64,000 bases of DNA from the NCBI RefSeq assembly GCF_003671765.1, contig NZ_QPIB01000036.1:1-64000 (forward strand). The letters run 5' to 3'. Source of the stretch: Xenophilus sp. E41 (GTDB lineage Bacteria; Pseudomonadota; Gammaproteobacteria; Burkholderiales; Burkholderiaceae_C). Every line of letters starts with the position of its first letter. The stretch's first letter is position 1. A program made the position numbers and the translations under genes. Under the pieces are notes generated by a model. It did no database searches, had not been told where the DNA came from, and saw only the letters and a program-made list of their open reading frames with translations. Of the stretch, positions 15,568 to 23,546 are shown one piece after another.

Positions 15568-16167
15568 ATGCGAGCGCGTCTGACCAAGTCCGCTGTGGCA
15601 CGTCGGCAGCTTGCGACCGCGATTGACTTGTACTTTGCTGGCGCTGACGAGGTCTCCGTGTATTCGCTCGGAGCGAATGCGTGGGAAGTCATTGATGTCC
15701 TATGCGTCAAGACAGGCGTCTCAAGCATGTCAGTCCAGGCTCGGCAGAACGTTCCTTCGGGTAAGGACCTGAAGTGGGACTACATCAATGCGCCTTACAG
15801 GAACTTCTTTAAGCATGCGGATCGTGATGCAGACGCGGAGTTGCCGCCGCTGACAGCTACTCATGTGGAAGGTCTGCTGTACCTCGCAGTCGAGGACTAC
15901 ATCCGGCTGTATAAGCGGTCGCCCGTTCAACTTCAAGTATTTCAGCTTTGGTACTTGGCCAAGTACCCCGAGAAATTGGACGCCAGCGTTGCAGGCGAAC
16001 TGATCGCAGACCTGCGAGTGGCCTTCCCCGATCTTCCTTCGCTTTCATACGAAGAACAGTTGGAAGCTGGGAGGCGCGCAGTCGCTGAGGGAGCGACCGA
16101 CAGCGAGATACTCAGCGATCCGCGTACGGAACCAACCTTCGATGGAAAGGGTCTCGGTGCGGGCTGA
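15568..16167 (+). CDS. Uncharacterised cassette-borne helical protein (copy 2)
   Basis: The 199-residue protein starts at ATG 15568, 9 bp after the attC-like core site. It shares with the previous gene an N-terminal helix (VARRQLATAIDLYFAGADE), a second helix with YSLGANAWEVID, and the motif NFFKHADRD (N-x-x-K-H-x-D). A long helix AVEDYIRLYKRSP and a C-terminal tail with SYEEQLEAGRRAV follow. Its stop codon lies inside the left core of a second, decayed attC-like site. Codon use differs from flanking genes. I recall similar unnamed proteins in other bacteria, but no function; the two paralogues in one array may serve the same role. Confidence 0.75.
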   Translation: MRARLTKSAVARRQLATAIDLYFAGADEVSVYSLGANAWEVIDVLCVKTGVSSMSVQARQNVPSGKDLKWDYINAPYRNFFKHADRDADAELPPLTATHVEGLLYLAVEDYIRLYKRSPVQLQVFQLWYLAKYPEKLDASVAGELIADLRVAFPDLPSLSYEEQLEAGRRAVAEGATDSEILSDPRTEPTFDGKGLGAG

Positions 16168-16257
16168 CATGTCATTCGACACGGACATGCACCCGCAATG
16201 CGCCGCAAGGCGCGCCTACGGCACGCTGGAAAACTGCCGGTCACTTGCTCAACGAAC
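16164..16257 (+). other. Degenerate attC-like site
   Basis: CTGACATGTCATTCGACACG at the left closely follows CTAACAGGTCGTTCGACGCG of the intact site, and GCCGGTCACTT near 16236 resembles its right arm. The right core GTTRRRY is lost (CAACGAACTC in its place). It marks the probable end of the small cassette array. The rest of 16168-16434 shows no gene. Confidence 0.6.
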
Positions 16258-16434
16258 TCGCTCGCTATCCACTGCCACCCCTCCATAACAGCGCCTGACG
16301 CTCCGGCTCCGCACGCTCGGACCCGGTTGGCATCAAGCATCGGGACCGGTGCCGCTGAAGTTGATCTGCCACACGGCTCCTGCCACAGAGCCCACGCCAC
16401 AATCACCCCACCACAACGATCCGAGGACTTGCCC

Positions 16435-16800
16435 ATGTTCGACCACATCGGTTTCGGCGTCACGAACCTGGCCGAGAGCAAGGCGTTCTACCTCCAGGCG
16501 CTGCAACCGCTGGGCGTCGAGGTCGCGATGGAAGGCCCCTACGGCGTGGGGCTGGGGCGCAAGCACAAACCCTCGCTGTGGCTCTCCGAAACCAAGGGGC
16601 GGCCCGCCCACCTGCACCTGGCCTTCGTGGCCGACACGCGCGAGCAAGTCGACGCCTTTTACAGGGCCGCACTCGCGGCGGGCGGCAAGGACAACGGCGC
16701 CCCGGGCATCCGGCCGCACTACCACGCGAACTACTACGGGGCCTTCGTGCTCGACCCGGACGGGCACAACGTCGAAGCCGTCTGCCACAAGCCTGGCTGA
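16435..16800 (+). CDS. VOC-superfamily (glyoxalase-like) protein
   Basis: The 121-residue protein has two beta-alpha-beta-beta-beta modules typical of vicinal oxygen chelate proteins: FDHIGFGVTNLAESKAFYLQ at the start and LDPDGHNVEAVCH at the end. Potential metal ligands are His4 of DHIGF, His in HLHLAFVA and Glu in NVEAV. The HYHANYYGAFVLDPDGHN block is common in glyoxalase/bleomycin-resistance-like proteins. The start follows GAGG. Substrate unknown. Confidence 0.88.
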   Translation: MFDHIGFGVTNLAESKAFYLQALQPLGVEVAMEGPYGVGLGRKHKPSLWLSETKGRPAHLHLAFVADTREQVDAFYRAALAAGGKDNGAPGIRPHYHANYYGAFVLDPDGHNVEAVCHKPG

Positions 16801-16891
16801 CAGTAGCGCGGCCCTGCGTCGCGCGCACTGCTGTTCGCCGGCAAGCGAAGAGGCCTTCGCTGCCGTGAACCACTCGGGAGCACCGCGCAGG

Positions 16892-16912
16892 TGGCGGGCG
16901 CTGCAGGCCGAT
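16892..16912. repeat. Partial B-type repeat (GGCGGGCGCTGCAGGCCGAT)
   Basis: This 21-bp block equals the central part of the elements at 12514 and 23547 but lacks the GTCAC palindrome. It lies between the convergent glyoxalase-like and Pr6Pr-family genes. Confidence 0.6.
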
Positions 16913-16934
16913 GGCAACTGGCGGAGCCAGGAGC

Positions 16935-17555
16935 CTAGGTCGCCGAACGCACGCGCCGATTCGCCCAGGCCATCAGCACCCACCCGCCAAGCACGAAGGT
17001 GAGCGCGACGCCGGCGGCATACACCGCCACGCCGCCGTACCCGCCCACATTCGCCGGGTTGAGGAAGGGGTAGGGGTACCAGCCCACCATCGCGCCGCGC
17101 GCCATCGTGTACGCGAGGTACAACGTGCCCAGCGCCAGCACCCAGCGCAGGGGGCGGAAGCCGACGGCGGGGCGCGGCGGCCACAGCAGCCAGTCGAGCA
17201 CCACCACCACGGGCATCACGTGGTGCAGCACCGAGTTCACCCACGGGCGCAGCGCGCCGAGGTCCACGTCGCGCAGCAGCACGGCAAACACCACGCCCAC
17301 CACGAGCATGAAGGTCGCCGTCAGTGCACGCAGCGTCTCGAAGGCGGCCGAGGGCGGCGCACCGGCCCACTGGCGCAGCGCGGCGGCGATCAGCACACCG
17401 GCCGCGAGCAGGTTCGACAAATTGGTGAAGAAGCTGAAGAAGTTGGGCACGCTCAGCTGCAGGCCGATGTGCAGCCACAGCTGCCAGCCGATGGCGACGA
17501 GCACGAGCAGGCCGAAGGCCAGGCGGAAGACGGCGGTGAAGGGCGTCGGCATCAT
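16935..17555 (-). CDS. Pr6Pr-family membrane protein
   Basis: The 206-residue protein has six predicted membrane segments and the family-typical stretches FFSFFTNLSNLLAAGVL, VNSVLHHVMPVVVVLDWLL and GWYPYPFLNP. These features identify the Pr6Pr (FAR-17a/AIG1-like) group of six-span proteins. Eukaryotic relatives hydrolyse fatty acid esters of hydroxy fatty acids; a bacterial role is not established. The gene is downstream of the CoA ligase gene on the same strand with a 57-bp gap. Confidence 0.82.
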   Translation of the reverse strand: MMPTPFTAVFRLAFGLLVLVAIGWQLWLHIGLQLSVPNFFSFFTNLSNLLAAGVLIAAALRQWAGAPPSAAFETLRALTATFMLVVGVVFAVLLRDVDLGALRPWVNSVLHHVMPVVVVLDWLLWPPRPAVGFRPLRWVLALGTLYLAYTMARGAMVGWYPYPFLNPANVGGYGGVAVYAAGVALTFVLGGWVLMAWANRRVRSAT

Positions 17556-17612
17556 GGCGGCTCCACGAAAGACGGCGATTGTGCGGGCGCCGCGGGAAGG
17601 CGCGCCGTTTGC

Positions 17613-19415
17613 TCAGCGGATCACCGCCGCATCGCTCTCGTCATAGAGCCGCGCCACCGCCTCCGCCCGCCGAATCAACACCGCCCGCTGGTTGATGTAG
17701 CCCTTGTCCGTGATCTCGCCCGCCTCGGCATCGGGCGGCGCGTCCAGCACCAGCGCGCAGGCCGGGCATCGCGACGAGCCCGCGCCGGCGTCGCGCAATT
17801 CCGCCATCAGTGCCCGCAGGCGCTCGCGCAGCGCACCGGCATCGGCCGCGCCGGCGGGCGAAGCAAAGACCAGCAGCCCGATCGCATCGCGGTCGTGGCC
17901 GGTGATGACGAGGTCCTGCACCAGCGGCGCGAGGCGCGACACGAGGTCCACGCGCAGGGTGCCCACCGACACCCATGTGCCGCTGGAGAGCTTGAAGTCC
18001 TCGGCCACGCGGCCGTTGAACATGACGCCGCGCTCGGGCCGCTGCGCATCGACGAGGAAGCCGGCATCGCCGATGCGGTAGTAGCCCTCGTCGTCGAAGG
18101 CGGCGGCGCTTTCGCGCGGGGCGTCGCGGTACCCGGGGAACACCGACACGCCCTTGACGCGCATCTCCAGCTTGTCGCCGTTGGGCACGAACTTCAGCTC
18201 CAGGCCCGGCAGCGGCCCGCCGATGCAGCCGGCGCCGTCGAGCTGCCAGTGGGCCGAGGTGATGGCGGGCGAGGTCTCGGTGCAGCCCCAGGAGGTGGTG
18301 AGCCACAGCGGCCGGCCCGGGCGCACGCGCTCGGCCACGGCCTGCAGGCGCCGCCAGGTCGACGGCGCGAGCGCCGCGGCGGCGTAGAAGGCGAGCCTCA
18401 AGCGCTGCAGCACGTCGCGCGCGAGCGCGTCGTCCGCCTCCAGCGCGGGCAGCACCATGTCGAAGCCGCGCGGCACGTTGAACCACAGCGTGGGCTGCAC
18501 CTCGCGCAGGTTGCGCACGGTCTTCTCGACCAGCCCCGGCGCCGGCCGGCCCTCGTCGATGTAGAGCGCCCCGCCGTGCGCCAGCACCATGTGCAGGTTG
18601 TGGTTGGCGCCGAAGGTGTGGCTCCAGGGCAGCCAGTCGACGAGCACGGGTTTCTCGTGTTGCAGGAAGGGCCACACCTGGGCCATCTGCTGCTGGTTGG
18701 CGCACAGCATGCGGTGCGTGTTGATGACGACCTTGGGCGTGCCGGTGGAGCCCGAGGTCAGCAGGTACTTGGCGTGGTCGTCGGGGCCGATGGCCTCGAA
18801 GGCGGCACGCACGGCCGGCGTCTCGGGCGCGGCCGCCAGCGATGCGAAGGCGATGCCGTGCGGCCAGGCGTCGGCGTTCGCGCTGAACACGCAGGGCACG
18901 TCCAGGTCGCAGGCCGCGAGCGCGGGGCCGTACACCGCAGCGTCCGACGCATGGACCAGTGCCGGCCGCAGGGCCTGCAGCATCTGGCGCAGGCGCGTGA
19001 AGTCCTTCGCCATGCGCGAGTACGCGCTCGACAGCGAGCAGGCCGTGCGACCGATGTGCATCGCGGCCAGCATCAGCACCGCATGGTCGATCGCGTTGTC
19101 CGACAGGACGACGATCGGGCCGGGCGGCAGGTCGCGGTCGAGCAGGCCCTGCGCGACGCGGCCGACGGCCTCGCGCAGCGCGCCGTAGCTCAGGCGCCGC
19201 CACGCGTTGCCGTCGGGCGTGCGTTCGGCGAGGGCCAGCGCGTCGGGCGTCTCGCGCGCCCAGCGCTCGAGCCACTCGCCGATGCAGCGGGCATAGGGCT
19301 CGAGGGCGACGGGCGAGCGCAGAGAGAAACTGCCGTCGTCGAAGTCGATGCGCACGGTGCGCGGCGGGGCGACCTGCGTAGGGTCGGCGAGGAAATCGAT
19401 GAGCGGGGTGGGCAT
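17613..19415 (-). CDS. Feruloyl-CoA synthase-like acyl/aryl-CoA ligase
   Basis: The 600-residue adenylate-forming enzyme has the P-loop-like motif YLLTSGSTGTPKVVINTHRM (about residues 217-236), TTSWGCTETSP, and a C-terminal domain with FNGRVAEDFKLSSGTWVSVG and ITDKGYINQRAV. The last two are typical of feruloyl-CoA synthases (Fcs), which convert hydroxycinnamates to CoA esters with ATP. It starts an apparent catabolic set: the stop of the dehydrogenase gene is 13 bp upstream of its start. No enoyl-CoA hydratase/aldolase (Ech) or vanillin dehydrogenase is present, so the true substrate may be another aryl or acyl acid. Confidence 0.8.
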   Translation of the reverse strand: MPTPLIDFLADPTQVAPPRTVRIDFDDGSFSLRSPVALEPYARCIGEWLERWARETPDALALAERTPDGNAWRRLSYGALREAVGRVAQGLLDRDLPPGPIVVLSDNAIDHAVLMLAAMHIGRTACSLSSAYSRMAKDFTRLRQMLQALRPALVHASDAAVYGPALAACDLDVPCVFSANADAWPHGIAFASLAAAPETPAVRAAFEAIGPDDHAKYLLTSGSTGTPKVVINTHRMLCANQQQMAQVWPFLQHEKPVLVDWLPWSHTFGANHNLHMVLAHGGALYIDEGRPAPGLVEKTVRNLREVQPTLWFNVPRGFDMVLPALEADDALARDVLQRLRLAFYAAAALAPSTWRRLQAVAERVRPGRPLWLTTSWGCTETSPAITSAHWQLDGAGCIGGPLPGLELKFVPNGDKLEMRVKGVSVFPGYRDAPRESAAAFDDEGYYRIGDAGFLVDAQRPERGVMFNGRVAEDFKLSSGTWVSVGTLRVDLVSRLAPLVQDLVITGHDRDAIGLLVFASPAGAADAGALRERLRALMAELRDAGAGSSRCPACALVLDAPPDAEAGEITDKGYINQRAVLIRRAEAVARLYDESDAAVIR

Positions 19416-19428
19416 GGCGTCTTCGGGC

Positions 19429-20373
19429 TCAGGGAAGCGTACCGCCCGCGGCCTTGGCGCGAATCAGGTCGATCAGCAGGTCGTCGCGCGTGCGCTCCAG
19501 CGCTTCTTCCCTGCGCGCACCGCGTTCCTCGGCCACGCCCTGCACCACGCGCGCCTTCAGCGCCTCGGTCATCGACGGGTCGCCGAGGTCGTGCCACCAG
19601 CTCTCGATCGGGCCACCCAGGTGGTCGAGCAGGTGCGCCATGCCGCCGTCGCCGCCCGACAGGTGCAGGTTCATGAACGGTCCCATCAGCGCCCAGCGCA
19701 GGCCCGGTCCGTGCGCGATGGCGGTGTCGATGTCGGCCACGCTGGCCACGCCCTGGTCGACCAGGTGGAAAGCCTCGCGCCACAGCGCGGCCTGCAGCCG
19801 GTTGGCGATGTGGCCGAGGATCTCGCGCCGCACGTGGATCGGCCGCTTGCCCAGCGAGGCATAGAAGTCCATCGCGCGGCGGATGCTCTCCGGCGAGGTC
19901 GCCTCGCCGCCGCCCACTTCCACCAGCGGGATCAGGTGCGGCGGGTTGAAGGGATGGCCCAGCACCACGCGCCCGGGTGCCTCGCAGCGCACCTGCATGC
20001 CGCTCACGGGCAGGCCCGAGCTGCTGCTGGCCAACAGCACGTGCGGCGGCGTGGCGGCGTCCATGCGCGCATACAGCTCGGCCTTGAAGTCGGCGCGCTC
20101 GGGGCCGCTCTCCTGCACGAAGTCGCACCCCTGCAGCGCGCGTTCCAGCTCGGGCTCGAAGCGCAGCCGCTCGGGCGAGGCACCCTCGGCCAGGCCCATG
20201 CGCTGCATCGTCGGCCAGTGGCGCCGCACCGCGTCGCGCAGGCGCTGTTCGGCACCGGGCGCGGGGTCGGTGGCCGTGACGTCCAGGCCGCGCGCGAGGA
20301 AGAACGCGGCCCAGCTGGCACCGATGACGCCGGTGCCGACGACGCCGACGCGGCGGATCGCGGGCTCGCTCAC
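19429..20373 (-). CDS. 3-hydroxyacyl-CoA dehydrogenase / carnitine-dehydrogenase-like protein
   Basis: The 314-residue protein has an N-terminal Rossmann fold (VGVVGTGVIGASWAAFFLAR) and the HAD C-terminal dimerisation domain. The segments LLASSSSGLPVS and GHPFNPPHLIPLVEVGGG are typical of the short lambda-crystallin/L-carnitine dehydrogenase group. These oxidise 3-hydroxy acids or acyl-CoAs to the 3-keto form with NAD. The start is GTG at 20373, overlapping the stop of the binding-protein gene by GTGA, so translation is coupled. The beta-keto acid cleavage enzyme in the same set would accept a 3-keto product. Carnitine itself is only one candidate. Confidence 0.82.
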   Translation of the reverse strand: MSEPAIRRVGVVGTGVIGASWAAFFLARGLDVTATDPAPGAEQRLRDAVRRHWPTMQRMGLAEGASPERLRFEPELERALQGCDFVQESGPERADFKAELYARMDAATPPHVLLASSSSGLPVSGMQVRCEAPGRVVLGHPFNPPHLIPLVEVGGGEATSPESIRRAMDFYASLGKRPIHVRREILGHIANRLQAALWREAFHLVDQGVASVADIDTAIAHGPGLRWALMGPFMNLHLSGGDGGMAHLLDHLGGPIESWWHDLGDPSMTEALKARVVQGVAEERGARREEALERTRDDLLIDLIRAKAAGGTLP

Positions 20374-21575
20374 GGCTGCTTCCAGCGCGCGCACTTCGAC
20401 TCGGCGCGCGTGGTCCAGGCGGCCTCGCCGCGGATCGACTCGACGACCTTGTAGTAGTCCCAGGGCTCTTTCGACTCGGCGGGCGTCTTCACCTGCATGA
20501 GGTGCATGTCGTGCACCATCAGGCCGTCGTCGCGCAGCCAGCCGTCCTTGACGAACATGTCGTTGAACTTGGTCTTCTTCAGCTGCGCCATCACCTTCGC
20601 GCCATCGTCGGTGCCGGCGGCCTGCACGGCCTTGAGGTACTGCAGCGCGGCCGAATAGTCGCCGGCATGGAAGGACGTGGGCATGCGCTTGTACTTGTCG
20701 AAGAAGCGCCGCGCCCAGGTGCGCGCTTCGGGGCCCTGGTTCCAGTACCAGCTGTCGGTGAGATACATGCCCTGCGCAGTCTTCAGGCCCAGCGCGTGCA
20801 CGTCCTGGATGGTGATGATCATGCCGGCCAGCTTCATCTTCTGCGCCAGGCCGAACTCGGCCGCCGACTTGATGGCGTTGACCGTGTCGCCGCCCGCGTT
20901 GGCCAGCGCCAGCACGTCGGGCCTGGCGTTGGTCGCCTGCAGCATGTACGACGAGAAGTCGCTGGCACCCAGCGGGTGCTTCACGGCGCCCGCGACGGCA
21001 CCGCCGCCTTTCTCCAGCACCTGGGTGGCGTCGGTCTGCAGCGCGTTGCCGAAGGCGTAGTCGGCGGTGACGAAGAACCAGCGCTTGCCGCCGGTCTTGA
21101 GCACCGCGCTGGCGGTGCCGCGGGCCATGGCCACCGTGTCGTAGGCGTACATCACGGTGTAGGGCGAGCAGTGCTCGTTGGTGAGGCTCGACGCGCCCGA
21201 GCCGACGACGAAGTACGGCTTGCCCTTGTCGCGCGCCACGCCCGCCATGGCGATGGCGGCGCCGGAGTTCACGCCGCCGATCAGCATGTCGACCTTGTCG
21301 ACGTCGAACCATTCGCGCGCCTTGGCGGCGGCGATGTCGGGCTTGTTCTGGTGGTCGGCCGCGACCAGTTCGATCTTCTTGCCGTGGACCGTGCCGCCCA
21401 TGTCGGCGATGGCCATGCGGATGGCCTCGGTGCCCGCGGGGCCGTCGTAGTCGCGGTACACGCCCGACATGTCGCTGATGAAGCCGATGCGGATCACGTC
21501 ATTCGAGATCTGGGCCGAGGCGGCGGTCGCCCCGGCCAGTGCGGCCGCGGCCAGGGTGGCGCGTGCGAAGTTCAT
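20370..21575 (-). CDS. Branched-chain-amino-acid-type ABC substrate-binding protein
   Basis: The 401-residue protein begins with a Sec signal peptide ([20 protein letters not shown], cleaved after ASA) and continues with the LivJ/LivK fold: IRIGFISDMSGVYRDYDGPA, MLIGGVNSGAAIAMAGVAR and GKRWFFVTADYAFGN. It is a periplasmic receptor of Leu/Ile/Val-BP type, many of which bind aromatic acids instead of amino acids. No permease or ATPase lies in its own operon. The Liv system at 23.6-27.2 kb could serve it. An upstream in-frame extension enters the hairpin repeat and is not credible. Confidence 0.88.
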   Translation of the reverse strand: MNFARATLAAAALAGATAASAQISNDVIRIGFISDMSGVYRDYDGPAGTEAIRMAIADMGGTVHGKKIELVAADHQNKPDIAAAKAREWFDVDKVDMLIGGVNSGAAIAMAGVARDKGKPYFVVGSGASSLTNEHCSPYTVMYAYDTVAMARGTASAVLKTGGKRWFFVTADYAFGNALQTDATQVLEKGGGAVAGAVKHPLGASDFSSYMLQATNARPDVLALANAGGDTVNAIKSAAEFGLAQKMKLAGMIITIQDVHALGLKTAQGMYLTDSWYWNQGPEARTWARRFFDKYKRMPTSFHAGDYSAALQYLKAVQAAGTDDGAKVMAQLKKTKFNDMFVKDGWLRDDGLMVHDMHLMQVKTPAESKEPWDYYKVVESIRGEAAWTTRAESKCARWKQP

Positions 21576-21619
21576 TCTTGTCTCCTCGTGGTGGTGGGAA
21601 GGAACAGGGGCAGCCGGAA

Positions 21620-21743
21620 TGCGGACAGCCGAACGCAGAGGTCGCGAAGATTGCGCAAAGGGCGCAAAAGAAGTCAAAAAATTCGAGGTCTTCTTCTGCG
21701 ACTTCCGCGTCACTTTTGCGGCCTCTGCGTTCGGCTGTCCGCA
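21620..21743. repeat. GCGAA/GCAGAGG-type long hairpin element (copy A2)
   Basis: The outer arms (21620-21641 and 21722-21743) are perfect 22-bp inverted repeats beginning TGCGGACAGCCGAACGCAG. Inside are units such as GGTCGCGAAGATTGCGC. Compared with copies A1, A4 and A5, both arms have changed together (ACGCGAAGG to ACGCAGAGG on the left, with the matching change on the right). It lies between the binding-protein and BKACE genes of one operon. Confidence 0.88.
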
Positions 21744-21764
21744 TTGCATGGGTCTTTGGGGCCG

Positions 21765-22703
21765 TCAGGCCTGCACGGCCAGCGCCCCGGGCGCGAACTC
21801 CGGCAGCGGCGTGCCGGTGCGCGGCAGCCCCATGATCTGCCGCGCCTCCTCGGGCGTGGCCGGTTCCATGTCCAGTTCGCGGATCAGCCGCACGATGCGC
21901 TCGGTGAGCTGCAGGTTGGTGGCCAGCTCGCCGTGGCGGTAGTAGAGGTTGTCCTCCAGCCCCACGCGCGCATGCCCGCCCAACAGCAGCGCCGCGACGT
22001 TGGCCTCCAGCTGCGACGGGCCGATGCCGCTCACGCAGAAGATGCTGTTCGCCGGCAGCACGTCGACCATCTGCTGCAGGTAGCGTGGCGAAAACGGCAT
22101 CGCGTTCTGGAAGTTGCGGTGCACGTTCATCACCAGGTTGATGAAGTGCGGCGCCTCGTCGTGGCCTTCCTCGATCAGCGTGGTCACGTCCTGGATGATG
22201 TGCGTGTGCGCGAAGACCTCCCACTCGGGCTTGATGCCGCGAGCCTTCATGCCGGCCGCCAGCTCGCGGCCTTTGGACAGGGGCGTGTCCATGAGGATCT
22301 CGCGGCCGCCGAAACTCAGGTTGAGCGTGGTGGCGTCCAGCGTGCACATCTCGGCGCCGGCGTCCATGCCCTTGATGCGCTCCTCCCAGGCGATCTCCCA
22401 GCGGTCGTTCGGCAGCGCGCGGATCATGTCGCCGTGCACCCCGCCGCCGGTGGAGTTGTTGATCACGATGTCGCAACCGGCGTTGCGGATGCGCGTGTTG
22501 ATGTCGCGGTAGATCGTGGGGTTGCAGGTGGCGCCGTCGTCGGGCCGGCGCGCATGGATCGCGGCCACGCTGGCGCCGGCGTTCCAGCAGCGCACGACGT
22601 CCTCGGCGATCTCGTCGGGCTGCGTGGGCAGGTGGGGGTTCTGCGATTTGTGGGCCATGCCGCCGGTGGGGGCGATGGTCACGATCACCTTGCGCTTGCT
22701 CAT
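21765..22703 (-). CDS. Beta-keto acid cleavage enzyme (BKACE/Kce family, DUF849)
   Basis: The 312-residue TIM-barrel protein belongs to the family of 3-keto-5-aminohexanoate cleavage enzyme: VIVTIAPTGG at the start, INNSTGGGVHG, VFAHTHIIQD, and ARVGLEDNLYYRHGELA near the end. These enzymes cleave a 3-keto acid with acetyl-CoA to acetoacetate and a CoA ester. The usual H-x-H-x-R-x-P metal motif appears here as AAIHARRPDDG, so the first His seems replaced by Ala. It is the first gene of the set with the binding protein, dehydrogenase and CoA ligase; GGAG precedes the ATG. Substrate unknown. Confidence 0.85.
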   Translation of the reverse strand: MSKRKVIVTIAPTGGMAHKSQNPHLPTQPDEIAEDVVRCWNAGASVAAIHARRPDDGATCNPTIYRDINTRIRNAGCDIVINNSTGGGVHGDMIRALPNDRWEIAWEERIKGMDAGAEMCTLDATTLNLSFGGREILMDTPLSKGRELAAGMKARGIKPEWEVFAHTHIIQDVTTLIEEGHDEAPHFINLVMNVHRNFQNAMPFSPRYLQQMVDVLPANSIFCVSGIGPSQLEANVAALLLGGHARVGLEDNLYYRHGELATNLQLTERIVRLIRELDMEPATPEEARQIMGLPRTGTPLPEFAPGALAVQA

Positions 22704-22818
22704 GGCGTCTCCGGATGTCTTGGTGGTGGGGCGCGGCTATTATTTTTTTGCCCCGGGCGCCACTCAGTCGTTGCGATGACATTTGCGCTCGGGGTAAGTA
22801 CCCAACAAGGAGACCGCC

Positions 22819-23526
22819 ATCACCCGCCACGACCGTGCCGCCGCGCCACGCCCCACGCTCGACGGCCTGCTCGAGCGCTCGGCCTGGTTCCCCGCGCTCG
22901 GCGCGCCGGCGCAGGCCCGCGTGCGCGAGGAGATGCGTGAGGTCGAGCTGCCCGCCGGCGCCGCGCTGTGCCGCATGGGCGACGCGCCGCTGCATTGGTA
23001 CGGCGCCATCGAAGGGCTGCTCAAGTGGTCGGTCAGCAGTGCCGACGGCCGCTCGGTCACGCTGGGCGGCCTGTCGGTCGGCAGCTGGTTCGGCGAAGGC
23101 ACGGTGCTGCGTGGCGTGGCCCGCACGGCCGACGTGATCGCGCTGCGCGACAGCCGCGTGGCGCTGATGCCGGCGGAGGTCTTCGAGTGGCTGCGCGGGC
23201 ACGAGCCCGGGTTCGCCGACTTCCTGCTGCGCCAGATCAACGAGCGCATGCACTGGTTCCTCGGCAACTTCGCGGCGCACCACCTGCTCGACACCGACAG
23301 CCAGGTGGCGCGTGCGCTCGTCGGCCTGTTCCATCCCTGGCTGCATCCGGGCAGCGACCCGCACCTGCAGGTGTCTCAGGAAGAGATCGCGAATCTGTCG
23401 GGCCTGTCGCGCCAGCGCTGCAACGCGGCGCTGCGCCGGCTGGCGGACGCGGGGCTGATCGAGATCGAGTACGGCGGCATCACCGTGGTCGACCTGGCGC
23501 GGCTGCGCGAGCGCGTCGCGGACTGA
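22819..23526 (+). CDS. Crp/Fnr-family transcriptional regulator
   Basis: The protein has a cyclic-nucleotide-like beta-roll (LPAGAALCRMGDAP through VGSWFGEGTVLRG) and a C-terminal winged helix, VSQEEIANLSGLSRQRCNAA, ending DAGLIEIEYGGITVVDL. The best start is unusual: AAGGAG at 22807-22812 leads to an ATC codon at 22819, and no ATG, GTG or TTG occurs between it and the in-frame stop at 22795. A GTG at 22921 would cut 34 residues, including the first helix. The total length from 22819 is 235 residues, normal for the family. It is divergent from the BKACE operon and is its likely regulator. Confidence 0.85.
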   Translation: MTRHDRAAAPRPTLDGLLERSAWFPALGAPAQARVREEMREVELPAGAALCRMGDAPLHWYGAIEGLLKWSVSSADGRSVTLGGLSVGSWFGEGTVLRGVARTADVIALRDSRVALMPAEVFEWLRGHEPGFADFLLRQINERMHWFLGNFAAHHLLDTDSQVARALVGLFHPWLHPGSDPHLQVSQEEIANLSGLSRQRCNAALRRLADAGLIEIEYGGITVVDLARLRERVAD

Positions 23527-23546
23527 ACGCGCTGCGCCGCGAGGTC

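Noticed and set aside
17613-19415. Confident naming as ferulate-degradation gene fcs
   Set aside because: Sequence resembles feruloyl-CoA synthase, but the hydratase-aldolase and vanillin dehydrogenase are absent and the partners point to another substrate.
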